A stretch of DNA of 64,000 nt from Pseudoalteromonas sp. UG3-2 (GCF_037120705.1 NZ_JAWLJU010000002.1:1488001-1552000), one strand, 5' to 3'; shown: positions 16,875-26,873, counted from the first letter of the stretch. The notes: generated by a model from the sequence alone, not told the origin. Numbers and translations: made by a program.

Positions 16875-17561
16875 ATGCTTCAACTTACGCAACAGCAACA
16901 AGCTTCATTACAACAACAATTAACTAGCGATGGCTTTGCGCGCATAGACAATATCTTGGCAGACAACGACGCCGAACAGTTGCACCAATGCTTGCTCGGA
17001 TTAGACTATAACACCGCACTTTTTCACCAAAATAAGGTAAAAACAGTCACTGATCAGCAGCTTGGGGCGCTTACCCCACAGGAGCGCCAAGTACTATTTG
17101 AAGATATCTATAGTGACGCCGCCCAAGGGCTCGGGTTTATGTACTGCAGACACTCAGTTGGAGCGCATAGTCCGAGCGTCTTAAACCAATTGTACCAAAG
17201 TCTCAATGCTGCCGCCCTGCAACAACTGATCTCAGACATCAGTGGCGAGCAGATCATTCACACCTCAGCGCAGGCCACTCGTTACATCAGTGGCCAGTAT
17301 CTCACTCGCCATACCGATGTAGTTGAATCTGAAGGCCGAGTGTATGCTTATGTATTGGGTGTGAGCAAAAACTGGCACCCGGATTGGGGTGGATTACTGC
17401 AGCTGTTTGAAAGAGATGGCACGCCAACCACCAGCTACGCACCAAGGTTCAACTCCTTAGTGGTGTTTGACGTCAAAAAATTGCACTCGGTGACTTATGT
17501 CGCCCCTTATGCCAAGGGACCACGGCTATCTGTTACTGGTTGGTTTCGTACCAAAGCATAA
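16875..17561 (+). CDS. 2OG-Fe(II) oxygenase family protein
   Basis: A 228-residue member of the prolyl-4-hydroxylase-like dioxygenases, which use Fe(II), O2 and 2-oxoglutarate. The iron triad is visible as HTD (in LTRHTDVVE) and the distal His in KKLHSVTYV; the 2OG-binding Arg is in GPRLSVTGWF at the end. WHPDWGGLLQLF also fits the family. The substrate is unknown. The start at MLQLTQQQQ has a TAGGT site; the ATG at 16824 would add 17 atypical residues and lacks an SD. Confidence 0.85.
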   Translation: MLQLTQQQQASLQQQLTSDGFARIDNILADNDAEQLHQCLLGLDYNTALFHQNKVKTVTDQQLGALTPQERQVLFEDIYSDAAQGLGFMYCRHSVGAHSPSVLNQLYQSLNAAALQQLISDISGEQIIHTSAQATRYISGQYLTRHTDVVESEGRVYAYVLGVSKNWHPDWGGLLQLFERDGTPTTSYAPRFNSLVVFDVKKLHSVTYVAPYAKGPRLSVTGWFRTKA

Positions 17562-17569
17562 TAATAGCG

Positions 17570-17599
17570 GGCTCTGCGAGTAGTGCAGAGCCGTTTTTT
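17570..17599 (+). terminator. terminator of the oxygenase gene
   Basis: A perfect 8-bp stem (17570-17577 with 17585-17592), seven-base loop, and six T residues. It runs into the stop codon of the convergent DUF368 gene. Confidence 0.85.
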
Positions 17600-18533
17600 A
17601 ATAGCGCTGAGAAATTTTCTCTATGGCGAGAATAAGCGCCAAACCGGCGACCGCCAGCAGCACACAAGCAAGGGTTTGCGGTGCTTGGCCATAAATCTCG
17701 CTGTACTGCCATGGCCAAATGTTTGCTTGAGTCAGCGGTTTTTCTACGCCACTGGAATTAACATAGGTGGTGAGTACCTGCTTCCATGGCCACAAAAGGT
17801 TTAAGGAACCAATTAAAAACCCCGACAACAGCGCAAAAGTCACTTGTTCATAGTGCTTAAATAGCCAACTTAGCAACCGCGAAAACGACATTAAGCCAAC
17901 CACACAGCCCAATAAAAATAAACCAATCAGCAATATTTGTAACTGGGTTACTGCCAACAGCACATGGCCATACATGCCCAGTAACAGCAAAATAAAGCTG
18001 CCTGAGATCCCCGGTAAAATCATGGCACAAATGGCAATGGTGCCAGATAAGAAGAACATCATGGGTGAAGCCTGGGCTTCTGCGGGCGAGAGCGAGGTAA
18101 TGATAAAGGCAATCACAGCCCCGATAACACAAGCACTGATATTTACTAACCGCCAACGCGTCACTTGTTTTGCTACGTGAATAAACGACGCCACAATTAG
18201 GCCAAAAAAGAACGACCACACCAACAACTGATAATTAGCGAGTAAGTAAGTAATAACTTTCGCCAATGAAGCTGCGCTGACAATTAAGCCAGAGAATACC
18301 GCAGTTAAAAAGTTGCCATCGATGTGCTGCCAAGTTGCTTTCACCCCTTGTTGTTTGAGCAGCCGCAAGGCCTCTAAATCAACACTTTTTATCGCCGCTA
18401 AGAAACGCGCGTAAATTCCGGTAATAAAAGCAATGGTTCCACCAGAAACCCCAGGGACTACGTCAGCAGCGCCCATTCCAGCCCCCTTCAGAAACATCCA
18501 GAGATAGTCGCGTTTGCTATCTTGATACTGCAC
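17598..18533 (-). CDS. popT: DUF368 undecaprenyl-phosphate translocase (PopT-type)
   Basis: A 311-residue polytopic membrane protein. The N-terminal GAGMGAADVVPGVSGGTIAFITGIY and the internal repeat-like AICAMILPGISGSFILLLLGMY are hallmark DUF368 sequences, with about nine hydrophobic segments. DUF368 proteins have been shown in recent work to translocate undecaprenyl phosphate across the inner membrane, recycling the lipid carrier for cell-wall synthesis; assignment here is by family. The GTG start is well supported by AAGGAG seven bases upstream and by an in-frame stop directly before it. Confidence 0.85.
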   Translation of the reverse strand: MQYQDSKRDYLWMFLKGAGMGAADVVPGVSGGTIAFITGIYARFLAAIKSVDLEALRLLKQQGVKATWQHIDGNFLTAVFSGLIVSAASLAKVITYLLANYQLLVWSFFFGLIVASFIHVAKQVTRWRLVNISACVIGAVIAFIITSLSPAEAQASPMMFFLSGTIAICAMILPGISGSFILLLLGMYGHVLLAVTQLQILLIGLFLLGCVVGLMSFSRLLSWLFKHYEQVTFALLSGFLIGSLNLLWPWKQVLTTYVNSSGVEKPLTQANIWPWQYSEIYGQAPQTLACVLLAVAGLALILAIEKISQRY

Positions 18534-18626
18534 TCATGCTCTCCTTTGTATTTTTATGGCGCTAATCTTACCGTAATTTCACGCTAAATAGCGACCGCTA
18601 AAGCTTTTCACTTCGTTGCCGATAAT

Positions 18627-18790
18627 TAATATCAACCCGCATTAATACTTGCTCAATTTGAGGGAGTAAATCTGACGCTAACTGCGCTAAAAATTTCTTA
18701 TTTAGAACAACTAAATAGCAAAATTTTTGCCTGGTTATCGACACATTTTCTTGCCTCAAATAGACCACTTAATTAAGCGAGTTGATATTA
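18627..18790. repeat. 164-bp foldback (MITE-like) repeat, copy 1
   Basis: The ends are inverted (about 14-20 bp: left arm begins TAATATCAACCCGC, right arm ends GCGAGTTGATATTA). Inside, TTTGAGG/CCTCAAA pair, and a core with AAAAATTT and ATTTAG...CTAAAT arms closes on an AACAA loop, so the whole unit can fold back. The internal sequence is close to the copy at 60135-60298. It has no open reading frame. It fills most of the gap between the DUF368 and DUF3530 genes. Confidence 0.85.
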
Positions 18791-18815
18791 TCATGTTTGT
18801 GGATGCTATTACGTT

Positions 18816-19670
18816 ATGATTATCATCGTTTTCTTATTTATTGTCTGGGGTTTATGTGGCACCGCCCTAGCTGCTGAGCACATTAATCCGCCGCCACTTG
18901 AGCATTTTTACCAACAAGATGCCGAACGTTTTTATGAGTCCTCTGAGCTGTTAACATTGCAATCAGAGGGCGAGGATTTTTATGTTTTTCATCAGCCCTA
19001 CATGGCAGCCGCCAAAGCTGGGACAGTGGTATTAATCCCCGATATGCTAGCGCCGCCACTCAACAGCAGTGGCATTAGCTTTTTAGCCCAGCGCTTAAGT
19101 GATGACGGCTTTGACACCTATACCATTAGCGCTCCAGGGGTAAGCAGCAGTGCTGATATTTTGCCCCCAGATCTAGGTGCTCAGGCTCCTGAAGAAAATC
19201 AGCAAGCAGGCAACAAAGTACTTACTGGCGTCAGTGAGCGCAACCTTGATGACTACAAAACCGCCCTAATTAGCCGCTTTGAAGCGCTCTACAACACCCT
19301 TAGCAAAAGCCCAGAAGAGCAACTGGTGGTGGTGGCCTTTGGTAACAGCGCGGGCGTATTTGTAGAGCACTTAGCTACCTTACCGAGCTTGCAAATCGAT
19401 GCGGTGACGGTAATAAGTCCACAACTGCCTAATGCCGCCCGACAAAAGCACCTTGCTGCAAACTTATCTTTGGTGAGCCCAGCATTACTGGATATCTATT
19501 ATTCTTTTGACAACCCCAGTGTGGTCGACAGCACCAACATGAGAAAGCGTTGGGCGCTGCGTAATAATAAATACGACTACCGCCAACGCGAGCTATTTGG
19601 GGTTAAAACCGATCCGCTTCAGCATCAACGTTTACGCAAAGAGTTGCTGGGCTTTTTACGGGTACTTTAG
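18816..19670 (+). CDS. DUF3530 family alpha/beta-hydrolase-like periplasmic protein
   Basis: A 284-residue protein with a signal peptide (MIIIVFLFIVWGLCGTALAA). It has the alpha/beta-hydrolase layout: GTVVLIPDM at the first strand, LAQRLSDDGFDTYTISAPG, and a nucleophile elbow-like FGNSAG (G-x-S-x-G, Ser about residue 178). The architecture matches DUF3530 proteins, whose substrate is not known. The foldback repeat ends only 25 bases before the ATG, so its promoter must be inside or beyond that element. No strong SD is visible. Confidence 0.72.
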   Translation: MIIIVFLFIVWGLCGTALAAEHINPPPLEHFYQQDAERFYESSELLTLQSEGEDFYVFHQPYMAAAKAGTVVLIPDMLAPPLNSSGISFLAQRLSDDGFDTYTISAPGVSSSADILPPDLGAQAPEENQQAGNKVLTGVSERNLDDYKTALISRFEALYNTLSKSPEEQLVVVAFGNSAGVFVEHLATLPSLQIDAVTVISPQLPNAARQKHLAANLSLVSPALLDIYYSFDNPSVVDSTNMRKRWALRNNKYDYRQRELFGVKTDPLQHQRLRKELLGFLRVL

Positions 19671-19679
19671 GTTGCCGCC

Positions 19680-20519
19680 TTAGGCGCTTGCTTTTTTAAG
19701 GTACTCGTAAGCGCTTTGAATATCTTGGCTCTTGCGTTTAGCCACTTCCATCATGTGCTCTGGCAGGCCTTGCGATACCAATTTATCGGGGTGGTGTTGC
19801 GCCATCAATTTGCGATATGCCTTTTTAATTTCGCGTTCACTGGCGCCTTCACTTAACCCCAGCACCGCTAAAGCTTGAGTGCGACTCAAGCCCGGATCGG
19901 CAGCAGCTTGGCGTTGACCACTGTGGCGTTGCCCTTGCCCTGTTGCATTCGAGCGACGGAATTCAAACTCAGCTTGGTAACGCTTTAATAAAAATAAGAA
20001 GTGCGTTTCAGCAAAGCCTAAAGATTTTGCCACTTGCTTAAGTAAAGTTTTCTCAGCATCGGAAACGTGGCCATCACAAAACGCCATTTGAATTTGAATT
20101 TCTAAAAACAGCTGGCGTAAATCATAACGCCGAGCAAAAGCTTCTTTGAAGTCGCCCACCGCTTCTTTAATCGAAAAGTCAGCTGCTTTTCCGGCATTGA
20201 AGGCACGTTGTGCTTCGCGGCGCTCTTCCCCTTCAAGTCCCATTTCGGTCATAAATGCTGATGCGGCTTGAATATGAATTTCACTGACGCGACCATTTGA
20301 CTTGGCAATATGTCCCATTACCGCAAAGCAACTAGAGAAAAACAGCGCCTGACGCTCATGAAGGTCTTCCCCTTTCATAAACCCTTGAAAGCCGCCTACT
20401 TTGTCAAAGTCTTGCTTTAAACCACGGTCAAATAAGTGCCCCAGATAAAAGCCTAGAATCGCGCCTAACCAGCGCCCAAATAAGAACCCAAAAATGGTAC
20501 CGAGTAACTTACCCCACAT
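19680..20519 (-). CDS. djlA: co-chaperone DjlA
   Basis: A 279-residue inner-membrane J protein that works with DnaK. The N-terminal Gly-rich helix (GTIFGFLFGRWLGAILGFYLGHLF) anchors it, a TerB-like all-helical domain fills about 45-180, and a Gln/Arg-rich linker leads to the C-terminal J domain with the essential HPD (QHHPDKL). Its stop and start fit tightly into an amgK-murU-djlA operon: one base separates it from murU. This order next to lptD is common in gammaproteobacteria. Confidence 0.92.
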   Translation of the reverse strand: MWGKLLGTIFGFLFGRWLGAILGFYLGHLFDRGLKQDFDKVGGFQGFMKGEDLHERQALFFSSCFAVMGHIAKSNGRVSEIHIQAASAFMTEMGLEGEERREAQRAFNAGKAADFSIKEAVGDFKEAFARRYDLRQLFLEIQIQMAFCDGHVSDAEKTLLKQVAKSLGFAETHFLFLLKRYQAEFEFRRSNATGQGQRHSGQRQAAADPGLSRTQALAVLGLSEGASEREIKKAYRKLMAQHHPDKLVSQGLPEHMMEVAKRKSQDIQSAYEYLKKASA

Positions 20520-20520
20520 G

Positions 20521-21204
20521 CTAACCTCTTCCTACTTTGTCATTTATCAACGCCAAACGCTCTGGGGTGCCAATATCATCCCACTGACCAAGATACAGCT
20601 CGGTTGAGACGCAATGATTATTAAGGCCTTCTGCAAGCATAGGGCCCAGCTTTAAAAACTCAGCCGTGTGATGGCCAAAAAAATCGCGATGATACTTACC
20701 TATGCCAGCAAAGGTGTACTTATTACTGTTCAGTGGCTGATGCGCCAGCGCAAAGTCGCCATCAGGGTTATGTGCTGGGTTTTCCACCAACACAATATGC
20801 GCTAAACATTCGCCTGGGGTATCACTGCCCAACTGCAAAGCAGTTAAACTGCTGCAGTCATAGTCCGTGAACACATCGCCATTAATCACCACAAACTGGT
20901 CACTGTCTTGGCATAATAACGGCAAGGCTTTTATAATCCCACCTGCAGTCTCCAACCCCCCTTCGGGCTCCTGACTATAACTAATAGTGACACCAAACGC
21001 GCTGCCATCACCAAAATAGTCTTTAATGGCTTCGCCCTGCCATGCCAAATTAATCACCACCTCGTCAATGCCGGCATCACGTAAACCTTGCAGGTGGTGC
21101 TCTATTAGCGGTCGACCAGCGACCTCCAACATGGGTTTAGGCTTGCTTGCGGTCAACGGCATCATGCGTTTGCCTCGCCCCGCGGCTAATATCATTGCTT
21201 TCAT
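20521..21204 (-). CDS. murU: N-acetylmuramate alpha-1-phosphate uridylyltransferase MurU
   Basis: A 227-residue nucleotidyltransferase. The signature MILAAGRGKRMMPLT and KPKPMLEVAGRPLI bind the nucleotide, and NGDVFTDYD supplies the metal-binding Asp. With AmgK it forms the recycling route that turns MurNAc into UDP-MurNAc without going through the de novo fosfomycin-sensitive steps; that pathway is described in Pseudomonas and relatives. It lies three bases after amgK, so the pair is co-transcribed. Confidence 0.88.
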   Translation of the reverse strand: MKAMILAAGRGKRMMPLTASKPKPMLEVAGRPLIEHHLQGLRDAGIDEVVINLAWQGEAIKDYFGDGSAFGVTISYSQEPEGGLETAGGIIKALPLLCQDSDQFVVINGDVFTDYDCSSLTALQLGSDTPGECLAHIVLVENPAHNPDGDFALAHQPLNSNKYTFAGIGKYHRDFFGHHTAEFLKLGPMLAEGLNNHCVSTELYLGQWDDIGTPERLALINDKVGRG

Positions 21205-21207
21205 GTG

Positions 21208-22209
21208 TTAACGCTTTGTTTGAGTCAGTTTTACTGCCACTTGAGGCATTATGTCATTTTCGATCCAGCTTGCAAGCCATTGAAAGCTTTCGTGCTTTTT
21301 AGACACATCGAGAATGTATTGCAGTGTTGGCTGAATATTGTCGAGGTAACCTGCCTTGCCGTCCCGTTGTAATAGCCGAGTAAAAATCCCCGCCGCTTTT
21401 AAGTGGCGCTGAATACCAGTAATATCAAAGTAAAACTGATACTCATGGTAGGTCATGTCAGCCAGTAGCTGAGCGTCTTGCAGTAGCTGATAGCTGTATT
21501 GTTGTAACTGGGCAAATTGTTCCGCCGGTAATCGCGTATAACAATCTCGCAGTAATGACACGGCATCGTAAGTGACAGGCCCGGTGACCGCATCTTGATA
21601 ATCAATTAGAAACCAGCGCTGCTGATGCCAAATCAGATTACGGCTATGAAAGTCACGATGCATGGTGACCTGAGGCTGTTGCAACATCAGCTTGACTAAA
21701 CTCTCGCTTAATTGTTGCCATTGTACTTGTTGGTAAGGACTCAGCTCAGAGCCAAGCCACTTTTCCACCAACCAGTGACGAAAGATATCCAGCTCCATAG
21801 CAATAAAGTCCGCATCATATGGCTTCATTAAGGGATGATGAGGGGTCTTAGCAATGGCAGGGATCTGCTGTAATAAGGCTTGATAGTCAGCGTTAACACT
21901 GTCGAGTTCAAGGCGGTCGGCAAGGTGCTCGGTACCCAAGTCTTGCAGTAGCAATAAGCCATTGCTACTGTCTTCGGCAATAATCTTTGGAACATTCAGC
22001 CCGTGCTGAGCAAAATGTTGAGTCAGTTCAACGAACACAGTATTGTCGAGTTTATCGGTTGGGCTTTGCATTAAAACCCAAGCATGTTGGCCTTGCCAGA
22101 CACGAAAATAACGCCGAAAACTGGCATCTGAGGTGATCGCTTGGTAACGGTAGTCGCGGCCGCCTAAAGCCGACTGTAAAAAGACATCAATGGCCGTTGG
22201 ATTATTCAT
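21208..22209 (-). CDS. amgK: anomeric MurNAc/GlcNAc kinase AmgK
   Basis: A 333-residue aminoglycoside-phosphotransferase-fold kinase that phosphorylates the anomeric hydroxyl of MurNAc. The Brenner-type motif MHRDFHSRNLIWH (catalytic Asp) and LIDYQDAVTGPVTYD (metal-binding Asp) are clear. The start MNNPTAIDVF was chosen by family length; the ATG at 22281 would add 24 residues and lie only 40 bases from the divergent lptD start. First gene of the amgK-murU-djlA operon. Confidence 0.85.
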   Translation of the reverse strand: MNNPTAIDVFLQSALGGRDYRYQAITSDASFRRYFRVWQGQHAWVLMQSPTDKLDNTVFVELTQHFAQHGLNVPKIIAEDSSNGLLLLQDLGTEHLADRLELDSVNADYQALLQQIPAIAKTPHHPLMKPYDADFIAMELDIFRHWLVEKWLGSELSPYQQVQWQQLSESLVKLMLQQPQVTMHRDFHSRNLIWHQQRWFLIDYQDAVTGPVTYDAVSLLRDCYTRLPAEQFAQLQQYSYQLLQDAQLLADMTYHEYQFYFDITGIQRHLKAAGIFTRLLQRDGKAGYLDNIQPTLQYILDVSKKHESFQWLASWIENDIMPQVAVKLTQTKR

Positions 22210-22321
22210 GAGGTCGTTGTCACACCTTGTTGTTGTAATTGTGTAAATGCTACTGTATTTCGGACCGTTTTCATTTATCATGAGCAGTCTAATCGTAAAC
22301 GCTTGGCAAATAGGTTATTAA

Positions 22322-24568
22322 ATGCGCAAAATTTGGGGCTTAGCTGTATTTTCGTTATGTCATACTGCAGCTTTTGCTAATACGAACATTGTCGCCGCAC
22401 AATGTAAAGACTATATGCGACCAGCGAGCTGGAAGCCAGTCGCCGATCTGCCCCAAGGTGCTATTGATATTGTTGCCAATGACGTAGAGCTACAAGGCGT
22501 AGACAGCGCCGAATTTTCAGGCAATGTGGTGATTAACTCAAAGACCATGAGTCTTGAAGCTAAGCGTGCGCTTATTGACAAAAAAGAAGGCCTGTTAAGT
22601 GCTTCAGGGCCACTGCTGTATCGTGATAAATTTACCAAAGTCAACAGTAACGGTTTGTTTGCCGACCTCAATGCTAACACGATTAGCTTGCTTGGTGCTG
22701 AATACGAGTTAACCGAGCAACGCGGCCGCGGTGGTGCGGAAAAACTCTACGCCGCTGATAATCAAATCTCATTACAAAATTCGAGCTTTACTACCTGCCC
22801 AAGCACTGAGCCATTTTGGCAAATTGAAGCCAGTAACATAGTGTTGTCACGCGAAGATGGTTGGGGCAAAACTTACAACACCGTATTCAAAATTATGGAT
22901 ACTCCGGTGATTTATTTACCATACTTCACCTTTCCCATTGATGACAGACGTAAATCTGGGTTACTCACACCCACCATTTCCAGTTCCAATAAATTTGGTT
23001 TAGAGTTAATTACGCCTTATTACCTCAATATTGCCCCTAACTATGATGCCACTTTTTCGCCGCGCTACATGGCCAATAAAGGGTTGCAGCTGATCACTGA
23101 GTTTCGTTACTTAACCGAACAGCACCGTGGTAAAGTCGCCGTTGAATATTTACATAAAGACGATTCTGAGCCGCAACTGGATGAGCGTTATTTAGTTAAC
23201 TGGCAGCAAAAAAGCTACCTATCTGAGCAGTGGCGTGCCTATGTTGATATTACTAACGTCAGTGACGATAACTACTTAACCGACTTGTCATCAGACTATG
23301 CCAATGACACCGATACTCAACTCTATCGCACTGCCAGTTTAAGCTACTTGGGCGAGTCGTGGCTCATCGATATGAAGCTACAAGATTTTGAGGTGCTGGG
23401 CGACCATGTTGAGTCTTACACGGCGCTGCCACAAATTCGTTTTAGCACCCGAGACGGCTATGAAATGCTGGGATTGGATTGGAACTTTGATGGTGAGTTC
23501 GCGCACTTTAAGAACGACAGCTTAACCATTACCGATGCTACTCGCTTACACCTCGAGCCTAGAGTGTCGTTTTCACGTAATGAATACGCTTGGTCATTTA
23601 CCTCTGAGGCACGATTACTGCACACTCGCTACCAGCAAGAAGGCGACTTTATTAACAGCGACTACCAAAAGTCAGTGAGCCGCACCTTGCCTAGCGTTAG
23701 ACTGCATGGTCAATTAAACTTTGAACGCAACACGGCTTTTTTCTTTGATGAGGGCACGCAAACATTAGAGCCACAGCTGCAGTATTTGTATACTCCACAC
23801 CGCGAGCAAAGCCAAATAGGCTGGTACGACACCACCAAGCTGCAAGATGACTTCGTGGGGTTATTTAGAGCAAGACGTTACTCAGGCTATGACCGCATTG
23901 CCCAAGCCAATCAATTTACCCTTGGTGCCACCACCCGTATTTATGATGACACCAACGTTGAACGCTTTAATTTCAGCGCTGGTCAAATCATCTATTTAGA
24001 ATCGTCTGTAAAGCCAACTGCACAGTTACTCAGTGACGAGACTAACTACAATGCACTGTTTGCAGCCGAAACCATGTTACATTGGCACAAACGTTGGTAC
24101 CTTTCAGGTGGCGTACAATACGACGCTGACAGCAAGGAACTGGTACAATCACACTTTACCTTAGACTACAAAGGCGATGATAATCAATTAGTACAATTGA
24201 ACCATCGCTACGTTAATGAGGTCTCAGACTACGAAATCGACCAAGTCGGTCTATTCACCAGTTTACCAATTGACGAAAACTGGCAGTTTGTTGCAAGCTA
24301 TCACCGCGACATGACAGCAGATAGAAGTGTAGAGTCATTTGTTGGCATACAATATCAGTCGTGTTGCTGGGCGATTCAGTTAACTGCAAACCGTCAAATT
24401 GAAACCGATTTAAACCAAACACTGAACCATGATGAAGCAGTGTTTGATTCTGGCTTCAGCCTGAAATTTGTTCTTTCAGGACTGGGAAGTCAAAGCAGTG
24501 GTGATGCGAGTAAGCTCCTTCAACAGGGGATTTTTGGCTACCGTAGACCGTATTTTTTGAATAAATAG
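22322..24568 (+). CDS. lptD: LPS-assembly protein LptD
   Basis: A 748-residue outer-membrane protein that, with LptE, inserts lipopolysaccharide into the outer leaflet. A signal peptide (to about residue 20) precedes the OstA/beta-jellyroll domain (about 48-190), then a long 26-strand barrel domain. The four cysteines expected for the two interdomain disulfides are present: C28 and C159 in the N-domain, and the adjacent pair C681-C682 near the C-terminus. It starts the operon lptD-surA-pdxA-rsmA-apaG-apaH, and surA follows after 15 bases. Confidence 0.94.
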   Translation: MRKIWGLAVFSLCHTAAFANTNIVAAQCKDYMRPASWKPVADLPQGAIDIVANDVELQGVDSAEFSGNVVINSKTMSLEAKRALIDKKEGLLSASGPLLYRDKFTKVNSNGLFADLNANTISLLGAEYELTEQRGRGGAEKLYAADNQISLQNSSFTTCPSTEPFWQIEASNIVLSREDGWGKTYNTVFKIMDTPVIYLPYFTFPIDDRRKSGLLTPTISSSNKFGLELITPYYLNIAPNYDATFSPRYMANKGLQLITEFRYLTEQHRGKVAVEYLHKDDSEPQLDERYLVNWQQKSYLSEQWRAYVDITNVSDDNYLTDLSSDYANDTDTQLYRTASLSYLGESWLIDMKLQDFEVLGDHVESYTALPQIRFSTRDGYEMLGLDWNFDGEFAHFKNDSLTITDATRLHLEPRVSFSRNEYAWSFTSEARLLHTRYQQEGDFINSDYQKSVSRTLPSVRLHGQLNFERNTAFFFDEGTQTLEPQLQYLYTPHREQSQIGWYDTTKLQDDFVGLFRARRYSGYDRIAQANQFTLGATTRIYDDTNVERFNFSAGQIIYLESSVKPTAQLLSDETNYNALFAAETMLHWHKRWYLSGGVQYDADSKELVQSHFTLDYKGDDNQLVQLNHRYVNEVSDYEIDQVGLFTSLPIDENWQFVASYHRDMTADRSVESFVGIQYQSCCWAIQLTANRQIETDLNQTLNHDEAVFDSGFSLKFVLSGLGSQSSGDASKLLQQGIFGYRRPYFLNK

Positions 24569-24583
24569 AATTTAGAAAGCCGT

Positions 24584-25876
24584 ATGAATTTAAAAAAGTT
24601 GTTATTAGCTGCGTCATTGAGCGTTAGTTTGTTATCTCCGGCACATGCCGAGCGAGTAAAATTAGATAGCGTCGTTGCCACCGTCAACGAAGGCGTGATC
24701 CTAGAAAGCGAAGTTGAACAAATCATCAACCGTGTAAAAGAGCAGGCAGAGCAACAAGGTACAAAATTGCCCAGTGAAAAAACCTTACGCTTGCAGGCCA
24801 TCGATAAGCTTATTGAGCAATCGTTGATGTTACAACTGGGTGAGCGTATGGGCGTGCAGATCTCCGATGCTCAATTGGACCAAACCTTGGCTAACATTGC
24901 CCGCGAGCAAGGTGCCACTATCGCCGATATGCGTCGTACCATTGAAGCCACAGGGGAAAGCTTTCAAGCCTATCGCGAAGATATTCGTAAAGAAATTACC
25001 GTGAGCCAAGTGCGACGCGCTAACGTTGACCGTCGTATTTATATCAGTCCACAAGAAGTCGCTAATTTGCAAAAAATCATCAGCGAGCAAGAAGGTGGCG
25101 GTGAAGAATACGATATTGGCCATATCTTAATTAAAATTCCTAGCAAAGCGAGTCCTGAAGAAGTTGAGGATGCCCGCGAGCGCGCCGATAACGTAATCAA
25201 GTTTTTGCGTGAAGGCAAAGACTTCAAACGCATCGCCATTGCTTCTTCAAGTGGTTCAAAGGCACTTGATGGTGGTCAACTAGGTTTTATGAGCATTAAT
25301 GAAATGCCAACGCTGTTTGCTGAAGCAGTCAAAGGCGCGAAGAAAGAAGAAATCGTCGGCCCACTGCGCTCTGGTGCCGGCTTCCACATCTTGAAAGTAC
25401 AAGATATCCGCGGTCGAGAAGTGGTTGAAACGGTAGAAATGCGCTCGCGCCATATTCTGATTAAACCATCGATTATTCTCAGTGAAGAAAAGGCCAAGTC
25501 TATGCTAGCTGGGTTTGTTAAAGATCTTCGCGCTGGCAAAGCCGACTTTGCCGAGCTTGCCAAAGAATATTCGGAAGACCCAGGTTCGGCACTAAAAGGT
25601 GGCGAATACGATTGGACTGATCCAACTACCTATGTGCCTGCGTTTAGAGACACATTGATGTCATTGGACAAAAATGAAATCAGTGAGCCATTCAGAAGCT
25701 CTTTCGGTTGGCATATTGTGCAACTGCTAGACAAGCGTGTGGCAGACAAAACTGAACAGGCAAAAATGAACCGTGCTCACCGCCTGCTATTTAATCGTAA
25801 ATTTAAAGAAGAAAGCTTTAAATGGATTAAAGAAATGCGTGAACAAGCACATATCCAAATCATGACGGCGGAATAA
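24584..25876 (+). CDS. surA: periplasmic chaperone / peptidyl-prolyl isomerase SurA
   Basis: A 430-residue periplasmic folding factor for outer-membrane proteins, including LptD. A signal peptide ([22 protein letters not shown]) precedes the N-terminal chaperone domain (about 25-165, [17 protein letters not shown]). Two parvulin domains follow, starting near residues 175 ([10 protein letters not shown]) and 285 (RSRHILIKP). AGAAAG precedes the ATG. Length matches E. coli SurA (428 aa). Confidence 0.94.
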   Translation: MNLKKLLLAASLSVSLLSPAHAERVKLDSVVATVNEGVILESEVEQIINRVKEQAEQQGTKLPSEKTLRLQAIDKLIEQSLMLQLGERMGVQISDAQLDQTLANIAREQGATIADMRRTIEATGESFQAYREDIRKEITVSQVRRANVDRRIYISPQEVANLQKIISEQEGGGEEYDIGHILIKIPSKASPEEVEDARERADNVIKFLREGKDFKRIAIASSSGSKALDGGQLGFMSINEMPTLFAEAVKGAKKEEIVGPLRSGAGFHILKVQDIRGREVVETVEMRSRHILIKPSIILSEEKAKSMLAGFVKDLRAGKADFAELAKEYSEDPGSALKGGEYDWTDPTTYVPAFRDTLMSLDKNEISEPFRSSFGWHIVQLLDKRVADKTEQAKMNRAHRLLFNRKFKEESFKWIKEMREQAHIQIMTAE

Positions 25877-25880
25877 TACC

Positions 25881-26873
25881 ATGACGCTTAGAATCGCAAT
25901 CACACCGGGCGAGCCGGCGGGCATTGGCCCCGATCTGGTGATCAAACTGGCTCAACATGAGTGGCCTGCGCAACTGGTTGCGGTTGCCGATAAAAGCATC
26001 TTAGAAAAGCGCGCTCAAGAACTTGGTGAGCAGATAACCTTGCTGCCATTTGATGAAACCGCGGCGCCCACGGTGGCGCCTGCAGGGTCGCTTTATTACC
26101 TGCAAGTGGATAAAGGCGCAGAGGTGGTTGCTGGCCAACTGGATGACGCCAATGGCTTATACGTATTAGAAACGCTTAGAATCGCTTCGGAAAAGAACAT
26201 GGACGGCACTTTTGCCGCCGTAGTGACCGGTCCGGTGCATAAAGGCATCATCAACCAAGCCGGCATCTCTTTCAGTGGCCATACCGAATATTTTGCGCAG
26301 CAGTCTGACACCGCCGATGTAGTTATGCTGTTAGCCACCCAAGGTCTGCGTGTTGCTTTGGTCACCACCCACATTCCTCTGGCTTACGTTGCTAAGGCCA
26401 TTACCCCAGAGCGCTTAACCAAGGTGATTAATATTCTTAATCACGATTTACAGACCAAATTTGGCATTGAACAGCCAAAGGTCTTAGTATGTGGTCTTAA
26501 CCCCCATGCTGGTGAAGGCGGTCATTTAGGTCGTGAAGAAATTGAAGTGGTTGAACCCACTCTAGAAATGCTTAATAACCAAGGCATGAATTTAGTTGGG
26601 CCACTGCCGGCGGACACCCTATTTCAAGCGAAATACCTAGATAATGCCGATGCCGTGCTGGCAATGTATCACGATCAAGGTTTACCTGTGTTAAAATATA
26701 AAGGATTTGGTAACTCAGTGAACATTACCTTAGGCCTTCCTTTTGTTCGTACCTCGGTGGATCATGGCACCGCATTAGACTTGGCAGGCACTGGGGATGT
26801 AGAAGTGGGTAGTTTTGAATTAGCGATCCGAGAAGCAATTCAGCTCGCAACGAAAAAAGCACAGAATGCATGA
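25881..26873 (+). CDS. pdxA: 4-hydroxythreonine-4-phosphate dehydrogenase PdxA
   Basis: A 330-residue NAD-dependent enzyme of pyridoxal 5'-phosphate synthesis. Family motifs include the N-terminal [37 protein letters not shown] and [15 protein letters not shown], with metal-binding histidines in these segments. It starts four bases after surA and overlaps rsmA by four bases (ATGA), showing translational coupling. Confidence 0.94.
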   Translation: MTLRIAITPGEPAGIGPDLVIKLAQHEWPAQLVAVADKSILEKRAQELGEQITLLPFDETAAPTVAPAGSLYYLQVDKGAEVVAGQLDDANGLYVLETLRIASEKNMDGTFAAVVTGPVHKGIINQAGISFSGHTEYFAQQSDTADVVMLLATQGLRVALVTTHIPLAYVAKAITPERLTKVINILNHDLQTKFGIEQPKVLVCGLNPHAGEGGHLGREEIEVVEPTLEMLNNQGMNLVGPLPADTLFQAKYLDNADAVLAMYHDQGLPVLKYKGFGNSVNITLGLPFVRTSVDHGTALDLAGTGDVEVGSFELAIREAIQLATKKAQNA

